From Hyalella azteca (Eukaryota; Arthropoda; Malacostraca; Amphipoda; Hyalellidae): 64,000 nt of DNA. The stretch is from contig NW_025932429.1 in the NCBI RefSeq assembly GCF_000764305.2, positions 21,302 through 85,301 on the forward strand, given 5' to 3'. Below are positions 38,621 through 50,929 of the stretch, one piece after another. The notes under the pieces were generated by a model, which saw only the letters and a list, made by a program, of their open reading frames with translations, was not told the origin of the DNA and did not search any database. The translations under genes and the position numbers were made by a program. The first letter of the stretch is position 1. Each line of letters starts with the position of its first letter.

Positions 38621-41600
38621 TTCTAAAAAGCGTGTCGCAGTATCGCCGGGATCTCCCACACAGTATCTCGCGCTAACGCTCATGCACCTGCATCTGACCG
38701 GTGAGTGGAAGGATTGTGTCCGCTCTGTCATGCTGCTGCTGACGATTGTAACCAATGAGGCTAACTCGATGAATCTGCAGGACCTTCACATCTCTTACCC
38801 CCACTCTGTACCGAGCACCTGTATTCAGTAAGCAAGTTGAGAGTTTCAATTCTATGCTGCAACGATTGCATTTATGATTCGTTCACTTATTCATTTTCCT
38901 GTGATTAACCTTTGATATCTGTTGATGAATGAGAAGCTTTAAGTCAACCGATTTTTAGGATTCACGAATTTCTTTATCAATAGGTAAGATTTTTATCATT
39001 TGAAATACTTTAAATCAAATTCGTTTAAGACTTTCAGCACCTCTGTGTAGAACAGTCGGTTATGTCGGTTTGAGTCTTAATTGAGCCATTGCTTGTCCCT
39101 GCAGTGTGCAGATACATGAGCCTACGAAATATTTTACTTCATAACCTGCACACAAAGTGCCTGAGCAAGCGCATCCATTGAACCGCGTTGCCGGACTGGA
39201 GGCAAGCCGCCGTTTGAAGCTAACAAGGCAAAAGCTAACATAGAGCTCCGCTCATCCGTAACCATTCGATCAAGGAGACGCTTTGGAGTCGCCAACAGTC
39301 AATGTTGACCAAGTTTCTATAGCTTAAGACACACGAGCAAGTCTGAACCCCTGGGACGACAACCTCTGCACGATCCAATTTAGATCTTAAGTCTTCTGCA
39401 ATGCTAGCTTTTAATTAGAAATAAACTTATTTCTGAATGGGAAGCTCTCGGGACCCCGTGGAAGCATTACAATTTTGCGAGTATGCTTAAGAAGCGTGAT
39501 AGCAGCTAGCTCGTTTAACTGCAAGGAGGTACTTTATGCGAATATTGCGAAATGATTTCATTAAATGTTGCTCTGATTTTCCTTTGGCATAAATAATAAT
39601 TCATATCGATGCATCGTTCCCCACCAGCCTGTATGTAAAGTCATTTCTATTCCCTCAGAAATGAGTGATTTTTTACGTTTACCAATTCATTGATTTTACG
39701 GTGAAGTCGCTAGCACTCCACCATTCGCAATCAGCAGTTCAATTCCTAATAACAATAATATTTGCAACCAAATCGCAGCCATACTTTGCTATCTCAAGCC
39801 TCTATGATTCACCGTAAGCAAATCATTGGTGTTTCCTTCAATACGATCGCATTTTCTCAACGAAGAGTTCGACTGAACCTCCTCCCAGAACCGTTGCGCT
39901 TGGGTTGGTGTGCAGCGCAGCCTCAGGCTCGCAGGAACGATATAAGCTGCTTCCTTGCATGGCTACACCAAATTTTTACATCATTTGCGAGATGGAAGCT
40001 CGGTCAGAACTGTATGCTGGTTATTTGGTGTTAAATTCATTCTCTCTAACGAGATCTTTTCAGCATGTCAAATGCAGCTAGCCAGCTCTATAAAATAATT
40101 CCGAATTACAACGAATGAGCAAGGTAACATTTTCAAATTGTAAATTCATACAAAAGTTTAGCAATGCGCGATTTCTTGGAATATTTTTCCGAAAATTAGT
40201 ATAGAATTAAACTCCAGACCGGACAAGAACAGTATCAGAGGAAACTATGAACAGCCAAAGTAATAAATAGTTTCCACGCATGTACGACTTCTTAAATGAA
40301 GTCGACGGCAGAAACTTATCATTTTTGAGGCGGGCTGGCGGCTCTCCCAACAAGCTGCTTATAGCCCAAACCTTCCCAGAACCTCTGAGCTGGCGAGCGG
40401 CTCGAGTTGCACGTCTGTCTTTCCACTGATGCATGGGAATTGAAGTTTACATTTCATTATCAAGATTTACCTTACTCTCACCTTCACGACATAATTCAAT
40501 TGATCAAGTATTGATAGGATGAAAATTTTCGCCTAATATTCCTGATTTAATATAGTTTTAACGTTGATTAAAATTCGATTAAATTTTTTACATATGAATT
40601 ATGCCCTTGATATTTTCCAGCGAGTGAATTGTCGAGATATTTTGCTATATATATTAAATTTCATCATCGTTTTTGATTCACATAAATTTTTATTTTTTTT
40701 AAGACAACTTGGAATCCGATGAGCAAAGTGAAAAATAGAAATGAAATATTTGACGACGAGATTTCCTACTTGACTGATTTACCATCTAATTAATATAAGA
40801 TCTTCCTGGCAAGACTTCGTCTGATGTTCAATATCCGTCAGAGCATCGGCAGGCTTAGGGGAATTTCGAGCATTTAAAGCCGGATTTACTTGAAAAAAAT
40901 TGGTAGATCTTCTAATTCGTGGAATCATCGGCGCATAAATTTTTCTTGAGGTAGTTTTTACCGGCACATGTTTTCGTTGGAAGGCAGGAATGAGGCTGAG
41001 CAGGCAGACTTAAACATCAGTGGCTTATCGAGAGTCTACAGCCGTGGGAAGCAGACCCAGGAAGTTTGGGAAACTGCAGGATCCAAGTGACAATTTGAAC
41101 AGAACTAAATCTTAGCTCCTCAATTCGAATAATCATTACTTAACTTTGGTATCCAAAAAACTTGAGTGTGGAGCGTGCAACATGGAATAAACTATAAAGT
41201 AATGTGGAGACGCCAAAATAAGTCCAAGAAGCATAAAAAGGTTTGCTTCCAACCTCGATGAAACTTTTTGTCTTTTGGTTGCAAATTCACTCCAAGTGAA
41301 AACAAATAAGAAAATTTCTAGAAATATTATTAGTATAATATTACCTCAGACCATCCACAACTAATAATTTCATCTGGTATAAAACTGACACTTGCTTCAT
41401 GTTACTGACATAATGAAATCCTAGAGCACATGTCACAAAAATTTAAAAATTTAAGCAGGCATTGATTTTGAATGACTTTGCAAGCTCCGCTAGAAAACAT
41501 CCACCATTGTAGACAGCGCCCAGCATTTCCACATCAAAGTTAGTCACGTAGTTAGTCCTTTCTCTGTTCATCTGATGGGATATTGCAGTTTCCTTTGCAG

Positions 41601-41640
41601 TAATGTGCATTTTCCTCCACGTTGTTTCCACTTATACGCT
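38620..41640. other. Non-coding stretch
   Basis: No supported gene. Short open frames near 39.76 and 40.2 kb show no known domain. Confidence 0.5.
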
Positions 41641-41955
41641 GCCTGGACACGTGTTTACCAAGCACCCTATTGACTAGACACGGGTTTACCAAGCACCCTA
41701 TTGCCTAGACACTTTAACCACTGGGCAGGGTGGCCTAGTGGTTAAAGTTCAGAGTACCAAGATTGGAGCAGAGAGGCGCGGGTTCGATCCCAGCTCTGTG
41801 CGCCAGTTTCTGGTCAGAATCGGCAAGGAGGCCGGGCGGTTAAGCACAGCAGAATTGTAGCAGTGAGTTGCGAGTTCGAGACCGCAAAATGCTGTGAATG
41901 CTCTGCGATGTTAAGAATCGGCGACAGGCCTACGGCCTAATAACGCTGAAACCGC

Positions 41956-41986
<31 letters not shown>

Positions 41987-42350
41987 GACACGTGTTTACC
42001 AAGCACTCTATTGACTAGACACGGGTTTACCAAGCACCCTATTGCCTAGACACTTGTTTACCAAACACCCTATTGCCTAGACACGTGTTTATCAAGCACC
42101 CTATTGCCTAGACACGTGTTTATCAAGCACCCTATTGACTAGACACGGGTTTACCAAGCACTCTATTGCCTAGACACGTGATTGCCAAGCACCCTATTGA
42201 CTAGACACGTGTTTATCAAGCACCCTATTGCCTAGACACGAGTTTACCAAGCACCCTATTGACTAGACACGGGTTTACCCAGTACTCTATTGCCTAGACA
42301 CGTGATTGCCAAGCACCCTATTGACTAGACACGTGGGTATGATCGAGGCG
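41641..42350. repeat. 31-bp minisatellite, about 14 units
   Basis: The unit is CCTAGACACGTGTTTACCAA followed by GCACCCTATTG, with variants GACTAG for GCCTAG and GGG for GTG. The array is interrupted by a SINE at 41713-41984. The last units (42300-42370) decay into TGTTGCCTGGACTCGCAT. Confidence 0.95.
41713..41984 (+). mobile_element. Dimeric tRNA-derived SINE with LINE-type tail
   Basis: The first tRNA-like unit has A box TGGCCTAGTGG (41731) and B box GGTTCGATCCC (41781-41791). The second unit has GGCCGGGCGGTTAAGC (41830) and B box GAGTTCGAGACC (41872-41883). The tail holds AATCGGCGACAGGCC (41916-41930), shared with the LINE 3' tails, and ends in (ATT)n at about 41956-41984. TAGACAC flanks both sides (41706-41712 and 41985-41991). 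Removing the SINE plus one flank restores an intact 31-bp minisatellite unit. Confidence 0.9.
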
Positions 42351-43190
42351 CCCTGTTGCCTGGACTCGCATAAGATGAAATCCGTGTTTGAATCTACCGA
42401 GTTTTCGTAAACAAAGGCAAGTCAAAAAGACTCCAATACACCTGAGGTGTCTGGAATCGTATGTTCAGCCCCACTGTTTTTGTCGTAGTTCACTAATGAT
42501 AATCCAATAAAATGTTATTGAAATAAATTCGCAGTTTTGATCAAGAACAGATATCAATTTTGCCTCAATAATTGATTAAGGAGATTAAGCTTTCGCAACG
42601 GAATAAGGCGCGAAATTTCAATTACCGCGTCAAAATCTAAGACTCAAAAACAAAGTCATTTCATACGAAAAATGTAAAGCTCACTGGATTGGCTGGATCC
42701 TATCACTGAGCCTATCACCCCTATCTTCCCTCATTGAGGGAAATATTGCAGTGAGAGCTTATATACTGTACAATAATGAGAAAATATAATAATGTTCATG
42801 ATTATATAAGTAGATAAATATTTTCCATCAAATTAATTATTTATTGGATGTCTAAGCGTAGGGGTAATCATCAGTCCCTTCGAGAACAAACTGTCAAAAA
42901 AATAATGACATCGCTTCCCGTTAATAATTGGAATACAAAATAAGGCAAAAATCTTCGTCGATGGCATTTTACATCTGCACCAAAGAAAATGATATTTCTC
43001 GGGAATAAATGGAAATACTTGGACGCAAAGGCAAAAGTAATTACGAGCTTGAAATTTTTTAGCGTCAAATCAAACATTATTTAATCTAATATCATTTTTT
43101 CATTTAATTTAGCATGAGTAATCAACTCATTTTACATGCAATATCATAACAATTAACCCCCGTGATGATCTATATTCTTGATTGTTTCAA
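42350..43190. other. AT-rich non-coding stretch
   Basis: No gene or transposon protein recognised. Confidence 0.55.
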
Positions 43191-43195
43191 ATCAA

Positions 43196-43470
43196 GTTGT
43201 ATGAGGCTCATCTTTACCTGGCAACGGTCGACCGTGTCCAGTTCAGAGAAATTGTCGTGCTGAACGGCACTGAAGCGCTGTAGGATGAAACACCGATCAC
43301 AGAGGACGCGTTTGTGATGAAGTAGAAACACCACAGCGCCGTGTGTTGCTGATGAGGCATCGTGAAGATTAATAGACTTCAGGGAATCAGTGCACACGGC
43401 CTACTGGGTGGCAGTCTCGGTACTTAGGCTACTAATGGAGCCGAGCTGGGCTTGTAGCTCTTGCTTCACA
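43196..43470 (-). pseudogene. Candidate minus-strand exon, unrecognised
   Basis: This island is clearly GC-richer than its flanks. On the minus strand one frame reads VKQELQAQLGSISSLSTETA (coiled-coil-like), then one TAG, then VCTDSLKSINLHDASSATHG and onward to ELDTVDRCQ. That is followed by GTAAAG (a good splice donor) at about 43212 reading downward. Third codon positions favour G/C as in the sidestep exons. The TAG (at about 43404) and lack of a recognised family keep this tentative. It may be a decayed exon, or the true acceptor may lie just after it. Confidence 0.25.
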
Positions 43471-43479
43471 TCCTATCGT

Positions 43480-45175
43480 GCGATAGTCACCATTATATTT
43501 TTAGTGGCAGGGGGAAATGATGCTTTGAAAATAAGATACCTACGACACTTCGAAGTCTAATGAAAAACCACATCTTGAAAGTGTTTTTGTTTGATTTGAT
43601 TCAGAATATGTGCGACATAAAGGTATCACATAAATGTCTTATTTTACCTCTCTTTTGAAATTGTCATTCTCAATTTACAATGGAATTACTATATCTAATG
43701 CCTTTTCGGAAAATAATTATTTATTTGTATATAATAAGTTTAAAGTGTGCAATTTGGGTAGTTGTAGTTGCATTTTCATGTAGAACCAGTGAAACTGCCC
43801 TCTTCATGATACATTTGTATGACGTAAACAATATTGCATCAGTTTATGTTTCGGCTTGTACCTCCTCGGTTGTTTAAATAAACTACGAACTGCTCTACAC
43901 TTTAATTCCAACCCCTACGGAATTAGCAGAAAGTTTGTTATACTCCCGCATGATTGGGTTAACAGATATAAGTTTGCTTCAAAATATGACATGCGTTGTA
44001 TATGTTATTGTGAATAAAATTCTCGGAACCTCCGGAAAAGTATAATGTAGCACAAAAATAGCGTGGGGCTTCAACATGACTTCTCAGTGATCTGGGAAAC
44101 ACTTAAAGTGTCGCGAAACCTTAACACGACTAAACCGATCCTTATGTATGATAATTGGAGCTCAAGTTATAGCCGACAACTCTGCATTTCTTTTTCCCTG
44201 AGTGGATAAAGTGGGTTGGGTTTGTAGCGTGAAGCTTGCAAAATACTCGCAACAGTAAATTAAGTGATGCGTAAATAATTTATGTTTCTACTGCCTCGTC
44301 ATATACGGAACCGGATTAAAATTATAAAAAATTTTGCAAGTGAGTCAGAAATTCGTTTCATTTTTATTAAACAAATATTTAGTCCTTCAAATAAATTTTG
44401 GACAAATAATGCATTATTTGTTGACTCTGCATATGAAACATTGAGCATACAAAATAATTGAATGACTAAGACATTTCAGTGGAAGATTTTTACTTGACAT
44501 GCCACGGCAAGTTCTTAATAATATATTATCAGTAAAAAGAATACAAAGCAGACAAACCTAAAGAATTCGAATGAGAAACATGATGCATGCCAACAAGTGA
44601 AATATGTTGACATCATTCGCGCGATAGGTTTTCTACAGGCGCTAACACAAAATTGATGTAGAAAACACGTTTGCTGGAGATATCGAAGACAAACATCCTA
44701 TCGTTGACCATAACATATAATCAGAAGAATTTGGAGCTTAGTCTTACGAACATTCAATAATTATCGTTAGTACCTCTCGTGCAGGCGGCCGTTGTCAGGT
44801 CTCAACGCGACTGTCGACTCTGCACGCTTTTCTTCACCTCACCGCTGACGGGCGGTCCAGCGCCGCTCGACTGAGGAGTTGACCGAAGACCGCACTTCTC
44901 TGCTCGCTTTTCTTCACCTTAACCCTAACCTAACGAGATTTGTGTTAATTACCATGTCTCGTAATATGGTTCATCTTTTTTTTCGTCGCGATAATGCCTA
45001 AAAATAATCATACACATATACCGCGACGTTGGTCAATATCGAGACATTTATTTCGTCGCGCAATATGCCAAAAATGTCGCGCTATTGCCGATAGTATTGT
45101 AGAAAATAAGCACCAAAACTTACCGCGACTGGCCTCCGAAAAACCGCGACGAATTTGGCGCGCTACACCCGTACT

Positions 45176-45176
<1 letters not shown>
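43480..45176. other. Non-coding stretch
   Basis: No supported gene. CGCTTTTCTTCACCT is duplicated 80 bases apart (44825 and 44905), and an ACCGCGAC motif recurs at about 45019, 45120 and 45143, so 44.8-45.17 kb may be part of an unclassified repeat. Confidence 0.45.

Positions 45177-45208
<32 letters not shown>
45177..45208. repeat. (AT)n microsatellite
   Basis: About 16 AT units abut the truncated left end of composite repeat copy B. Confidence 0.95.
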
Positions 45209-45212
<4 letters not shown>

Positions 45213-45790
45213 AGGTTTCTAAAGCTGAGGCAACAGACGAAACTGTGAACGGTTAGGCCGACTTCAGCAACACAAATGAAGACAAAGGCGCGACCGGCAG
45301 AAGTCGGCCACGATCCTGTGTGTGGTCACGTCGTATAAATAGGGGATGTGTCGTTTCAGATAGAACCAGTTGTACATAGTTTTCATCTTTAAAACTGCCT
45401 AAGAAGCAATGAAGCTCTAAGATAAAATTATGATTCCGCTTCCTGGTAAATTCATTGCACTTAATGTAAGATCTACCTAATGTGCGGTCCAAAGAATACA
45501 CAAGCTATGATCGTCGTTCCAGACAGCTTAGGGAAATTATTTTGAAGGCCATTGTAAGCTATCGACACTATCATGGATTCTAAAAATTTTGATTGTGAGC
45601 CTTGAATTGATGTGTGGGGCACCATGTGTGATTCTAACAGCAGCTCTCCGTAGGCCTCACAATGTTCCCACATAGTGAACTCAATTCTCTGAAGCCTTTC
45701 CTGCCTACAATAGTATCCCGGCTATTTCAGAGACAAATGAAAGGAGGATACTTGGTTAAAGATATTTATTTTGGAATCTCTTACTATTTA
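45206..45790 (-). repeat. Composite repeat, copy B
   Basis: Matches copy A over the AAACTAAGG module (GGCCGACTTC at 45256 pairing with GAAGTCGGCC at 45300), the TATAAATAGGGG stretch (45334), and the coding-like body to about 45770. It lacks the minisatellite on its left and lacks the MITE found in copy A. On the minus strand the body reads WEHCEAYGELLLESHMVPH, then PKLSGTTIIACVF and LGRSYIKCNEFTRKRNHNFI, with a frameshift near 45495. Same unrecognised protein as copy A. Confidence 0.75.
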
Positions 45791-45794
45791 CAGC

Positions 45795-46200
45795 TGTAGG
45801 GTAACATGGGGCAGCGAGCCCACTGCGGGTCATTAGCCCATAGCGGGTTTCTCGCTAAGTATGGCAGATATTGGTCCGTGTTCTCTACCGCCGGTCGACA
45901 GTTTCACGGGGATGAAGTGTACGGATTTACATTTTGCTTTGCGTTATTAAGTTATTTGTGAATAACTGTTTTAGCCCGGATAAAAATTTTTTCGCTGCTA
46001 AATAAAACTGTTTTCGATTACTGTAGATGAAGCTTTTGAAATTATTGTGAATAATATTTTGAAAGTAATATTTATAGGGATAATTTTGAGATCAAGTTTA
46101 GACTATTAGCTTATAAAATAAAATGTTGACACGATATCATTTGAAATGATACCAAGTGGGGCGACGGGCCCACGCGTGTCACGGGGCAAAGCGCCCATGC
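45795..46200. repeat. Possible element with repeated GGGGC...GCCCAC ends
   Basis: TGGGGCAGCGAGCCCACTGCG at about 45807 and TGGGGCGACGGGCCCACGCG at about 46157 are similar in direct orientation, about 350 bases apart, with AT-rich sequence between. They stand out in base composition but I cannot define the ends or class. Confidence 0.3.
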
Positions 46201-46620
46201 TGAAGTCAGTGACCTTTTCAAAACTATGACTAGCTTTTTGAATTACAAATTACACTTAATATTGCATAATTTTTTGATTTGCCGCCTCAAGACAGCAGGT
46301 TGAGTTCTAGTTATGCGTATTTATGACCCCCTTATCGAATTATTGACTCTTGCCTTGCCAAAAGTTGATTTCAGTCAACACCAATGAGCCAAAAGTTGAT
46401 GAGTTTTTATTGTGTTGGCTGAAATCACGATTAGGTACGAATTCTCTGCACATAATATCTGGATTATGGACGAAACTGGAACTAAGCTTATTTCTGATCA
46501 ACTAAATATATTTTTCTAGTCAAGGATACATTTTTTTCATGTCAAGGACGAATTTTTTATCGCAAGGATATATTTTGCAAGTCATGAATATATATTTTTA
46601 TGTCAATGAAATATCTTTTT

Positions 46621-46817
46621 TCGTCCAATGTCAGTCTGCAGCACCGCACGTCATTAACCTTCAGTTTAGGGCTTGCAAATTAGGGCTTGCGGCGCAGCTA
46701 CGCCTGCGCCGCCGCCAACACCGAGGGCGACGACCGCAGCCAACACCTCAACCTCGTCGTCCAATGTCAGTCTACAGCACCGCACGTCATTAACCTTCAG
46801 TTTAGGGCTTGCAAATT
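46621..46817. repeat. 61-bp direct repeat around a GC-rich spacer
   Basis: The 61 bases at 46621-46681 recur at 46757-46817 with one change. The 75-base spacer is GC-rich (GCGCCGCCGCCAACACCGAG) and unlike the AT-rich surroundings. A tandem duplication with a 136-bp period is the simplest reading. Confidence 0.9.
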
Positions 46818-48477
46818 CAGCTGTCAAGTGATCAGCTGGACTAATGGATATTTTGTTTGGTCTTAAACTTGAACGTTCATGATGAAGTAATTAAATAAAT
46901 GTGAGTAAACCAGCAGCAGTAAATTCGCAAACTATGTTAGCAGAGTTCATACGATTGTTGAGGTTGATCAATTCATCTTTTCTTGTGGCTGGTTTAATTA
47001 ATTAGTCCATCAATTCATCTTTTCTTGCGGCTTCGTTAACTAATCTGTTGACAAATGAACATCCCGGCTTGATTTGTTGACAAATCAAATCGTCGTTGCA
47101 TCTACTTAAGTTAATTGATTCACTAAATCCATTTTCCGATGCTGCTCTATAAGTCAATTGGTTCACCAAATGCATCTTCCCTCACGGCTCCGTTAATTAA
47201 TTAGCCCATCAATTCATCCTGCCCTGAGGCTCCGAAACGTAATCGGCTCACCAATTCATCAATGAAAAAATAGGACATATTCGTCATCTACCGTATACCC
47301 TTTGCGTAGCAGCTTTTTTCTCGTTTTCTTCCTTGGCTTCGCGCCGCAGTTTATCCAATTAGCTTGTCCGCATGAAATGGACCGATTTCTTCTAGGCGCT
47401 AAAAGGACCGAGAATCCGCGGGCGAGTTAGCGTCAGATCAAACACCGATAATTTCTTGCCTCAATATCGATACCTCGTCTATCTCGACCTCTAGCAATTT
47501 TTTATCTTGCGTCCGTTCTACAAGATAAAAGATACATATGTGTCTGTTGTAGACAGTTATTTATTTTAAAAATGCAGAATTTAAAACAAACAAAACAACT
47601 AAAAACATTCGAATCTATTGATCGTTTCTTTCTCCGACGAAAAAATAGACCAATAAAGAAAGTCCTAATGAGACGGAAGAAAGCTTTGCACTTCACTTCT
47701 TGTCTGATCTCGGAGCTCGAGTGTTGATCTGACGCTACTTTTCGTTCTGATTTTTGGAGGAAAATCGTACAGGCTTCTTTTGAGTACAAGCCATCAGTGG
47801 AAATTTTATTTAGCACAACTGAAGAGCTCTCGCCTCAATTGATGAGCAGGAAGGATGAGTTCTTCGGGAGGACAAATCCTGTAGATGATGTGACTCTTCA
47901 CTGGTCTGCATCGTCATCGCAGAGATCGTCGAGGCTGGCACCATTTATGCCTTTTTCGAGCCACTGATTGAATTAGCTGGTAATTGCGCTCAGAAAGACA
48001 CGCATGCCTCATGTTGGGTATTTATGCTACTCCAGAACTACACGCGGTTGTGGAAAGGAAACTTTCAGATTAGTTATCGATTCCTGCTGATCGTTGTTTC
48101 TTTCGTGGCCTTAGTTTTGCTTCTGATTGTTGCATGAGAAAAGTTTGAATATCCCATTTTCAATGTCGTTTCAAATTTTCAACGAAAAATTTTGGTTTCG
48201 AGGCCATTCTGCTGCTGATGTTGTGAAGCAGATTTACTAATTTCAATAGAGTTGGCTAATTTTGAAATTCACGGCTGAAATATCAAAACCCCTCGCAAAT
48301 AATAAGTTTTATTTTTTTATTTAACCACTTTTATTTTCAACTACTCTTCACATAAGTTAATCTCTGAAGGCCGCAAATTTTAAAATGCACAAAAAATGAA
48401 TGAATTTTTTATCCGCACGTCGTTCATAAGCGTGAAATTCTAGAAAATCCTTAGGTTTATCTGTCAAATTTTTCCAG
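46817..48477. other. Intron or upstream DNA before the sidestep-like exon
   Basis: No further Ig exon is visible. At 46960-47270 a decayed repeat of about 60 bases around CCATCAATTCATCTTTTCTT recurs four or five times. The segment ends in a pyrimidine-rich acceptor (AAATTTTTCCAG) at 48466-48477. Confidence 0.5.
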
Positions 48478-49219
48478 TTCTCCCAAGCCGAAGATCAGAC
48501 GCGCGTGTACGGCGCGGCTCGTGAGGAGACCATCACAGTGTCGTGTCGTCTGGATGCTTCGCCGCCCGTTGTGGCCTTCAGCTGGCGATTCAATAGCAGC
48601 GGCGACGTCGTCGATCTGATGGTCTCGCGTCTGACGGTCTCAGTTCTCTGCTGCAGTACACAGTCAAGTCGGAACTAGATTATGGGACCCTTTTGTGCTG
48701 GGGCAGTAATGTCCTTGGAATGCAGCAGGAGCCTTGTGTCTTTAGAGTTGTGCCAGCTGAACCTCCGGATGCGCCTGAGAACTGTACCTTCAGAAACCAT
48801 CCCAATGAAACTTTCTCTGTCATTTGCAAGGCTGGATATGATGGGGTCTGAAGCAAGAGTTTGTGGCTGAGGTCATCGACATGCGAACTCGAAGGTTATT
48901 GCTGAACATCACCGAGACGACCACTCCTTACTTCCAGCTCGTAGGTCTCGCCGGTGAGACCAGCTTTGTGGTCAGAATATACGCCAAGAACTCCAAAGGC
49001 CGCTCAGCCAAGAAGATAATGCGAGGCTACACTGACAGAGATTCCACAGAGCGACACATAGCCCCCGTGATGGGCCAGCCCTCGGCAAATAACTTCTCTG
49101 ACGTGCCTATCGCCCAAATATTGGGATGCGTCGTCGGTATCCTCGGGAGTCTTGTCTTGATAGCATTGGTCGCCGTGCTCGTCGTGCGCCTCAAGAAAGA
49201 TAAGAAACGGCCACGAAAA
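48478..49219 (+). CDS. Sidestep-family receptor exon: Ig domain, FN3-like domain, transmembrane helix (two frameshifts)
   Basis: Sidestep-family proteins are arthropod cell-surface receptors of the immunoglobulin superfamily that act in axon guidance and synaptic pairing, generally with Beat proteins as partners. The exon starts after an acceptor at 48477. It encodes VYGAAREETITVSC, FSWRF and DYGTLLCWGSN (the two Ig cysteines and the core Trp), then AEPPDAPENCTF leading into an FN3-like domain with GLKQEFVAEV and YAKNSKGRSA, then a membrane helix at 49109-49186 and a basic KKDKKRPRK. N-glycosylation sites are FNSS, PNET and LNIT. Two single-base frameshifts occur, near 48643 (leading to TAG at 48676) and in the G run 48843-48846 (leading to TGA at 48849). 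Each is explained by one missing G. A donor GTAAAG lies at 49220, phase 0; without splicing the frame stops at 49262. Either assembly error or pseudogene. Family call is confident; the paralogue is not assigned. Confidence 0.85.
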
Positions 49220-50929
49220 GTAAAGTTGCCGCCGCTGGAACTAAAAATGAGGATCTTGACCTGATTAATAACAGAAGTTGGTATATATACCGACTTCTTT
49301 GGGAATAAAAAATTTTACATTTCTCTACATTCCCATCTTTTTAAATTCCCGATGCGAAATATAAAATGTATACTATGACGGTCCTCATAACTGAGTTAAA
49401 TGAAACAATTCCTTCTCACCGAGCTTAGGATGAGTGCGTTGCTTAACATAAAATGTAATTCAAAGCTCTGTGAACTCCACGAGATAGCAATCTTTAGAGA
49501 CTGGGCGTTACAGAGATAACTTAGTTGAAAGAGATCCTTATCTTCCTCGCTCCCATTTCCTGAGATAATTGTTTAAGCGAGTGCAACTTTTGTTCCAGGT
49601 GCTCTCATAAGATCGTATGGCAGAGCGGTTTAATTACAAGGGAAATTGCGCAGTATTTGAGGGACGTGCAAGGAACACTGCGAATGCCAAATGATGATTT
49701 TTTTTATCTTATTATACATTTTGAGGCGCTTTTCGTTGCTGAATGGCGAATGTTGTGTCTCTTCCTATTTAGGAGCATTAATTTTTTAGCTACCAATTTT
49801 TTCTAAACTATCTGCCTTGAAACGTTTCTCTGCAAGTTTGTTACATTGTTATAATCCTTGTGAGTTTTCATGTGGTGCAATTTGCTGACTGCAGTCAGTG
49901 TGTTACTGTATATAAAGCACAAGATCGAGAAAATCGTGGGGGCGAAAAATTAAGTTTCCGTTTCATGGAAAAGTACATATTTTATTTTAAACCTAGTCAC
50001 AAACTCGATATCTGAATACTGCAAATACCGGTTAACAGATGTAAATTTCCCGTGGAAATAATTAGCACTTAAAGTAAAATATTTTTCGATGCATAATTCT
50101 TTAATAAATAAATTCTAAAGAATATCAAAATTATTGAATAGTGTTGGCTGAGCCGTAAATAGTTGCAAGCCAATTTACATGCTTAATTAAATCATGTCCA
50201 GTCGAAAGTCTTGTCTACAGTCATAGTCAAACGTATGCGCATAAATCAGTCTTAGAATTGACGTTTGAATTGGTCATGTTATAGTCACCTTATTCGTTTA
50301 TACGTATATAGGCAGCTGCCAATTAAGATAAATAGTTGGTACTCTTTCACTTGCGCTGATGTTACCGTCCTATGCGATCACCTGGCTGCGTAATGCAGAG
50401 ATGGAGATGGCCTTGATTTTATTGGTAGAATGCATTCATCAACGGATTAATATACAACATTATACAATATTGCACATATTCTGATTAGCTTAAAATTTTT
50501 AACTGCACTAAAACACATTATATTCAACCTACCGCTCATCCATCATAAGGCACTCGCGACCGCTTACAGACCCCGATCTAGTATCAAAAACTGCAATCTT
50601 GCTCAGCAGGGCCGTTATGTTCTAATATTGCCGGCCCCAAGTCACAAGTCGAGATGATGTTGTTTTCTGGTGCAGGTGCAGCGGACGACTACAGGCGACT
50701 TACAGCATTACACACAAGTTAGTCTAGGACCCCTTCACATGTGACTAACACGGTATATAACAAAAACGAAGAAATGGAAAAAATATAGTGAATCAATCAT
50801 AAGTTCAATATATTTATTGAAATAGATAACTGGCACAAAGAAGTAGGCGAAACCTATAGCTTAGGCTCCGGTTGGTAAGAACTTCACACAGCGTACGCTC
50901 TCATCCACTGACGATCGTGAAGCTTCACT

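Noticed and set aside
44915..44940. TTAACCCTAACCTAACG, resembling telomeric repeats
   Set aside because: Only two to three imperfect units, in the middle of other sequence. Chance or repeat-derived.
45330..45346. TATAAATAGGGG in composite repeats A and B as a promoter TATA box
   Set aside because: The coding-like body of the repeat is on the opposite strand, no LTR structure is seen, and copy C lacks the motif. It may be coincidence.
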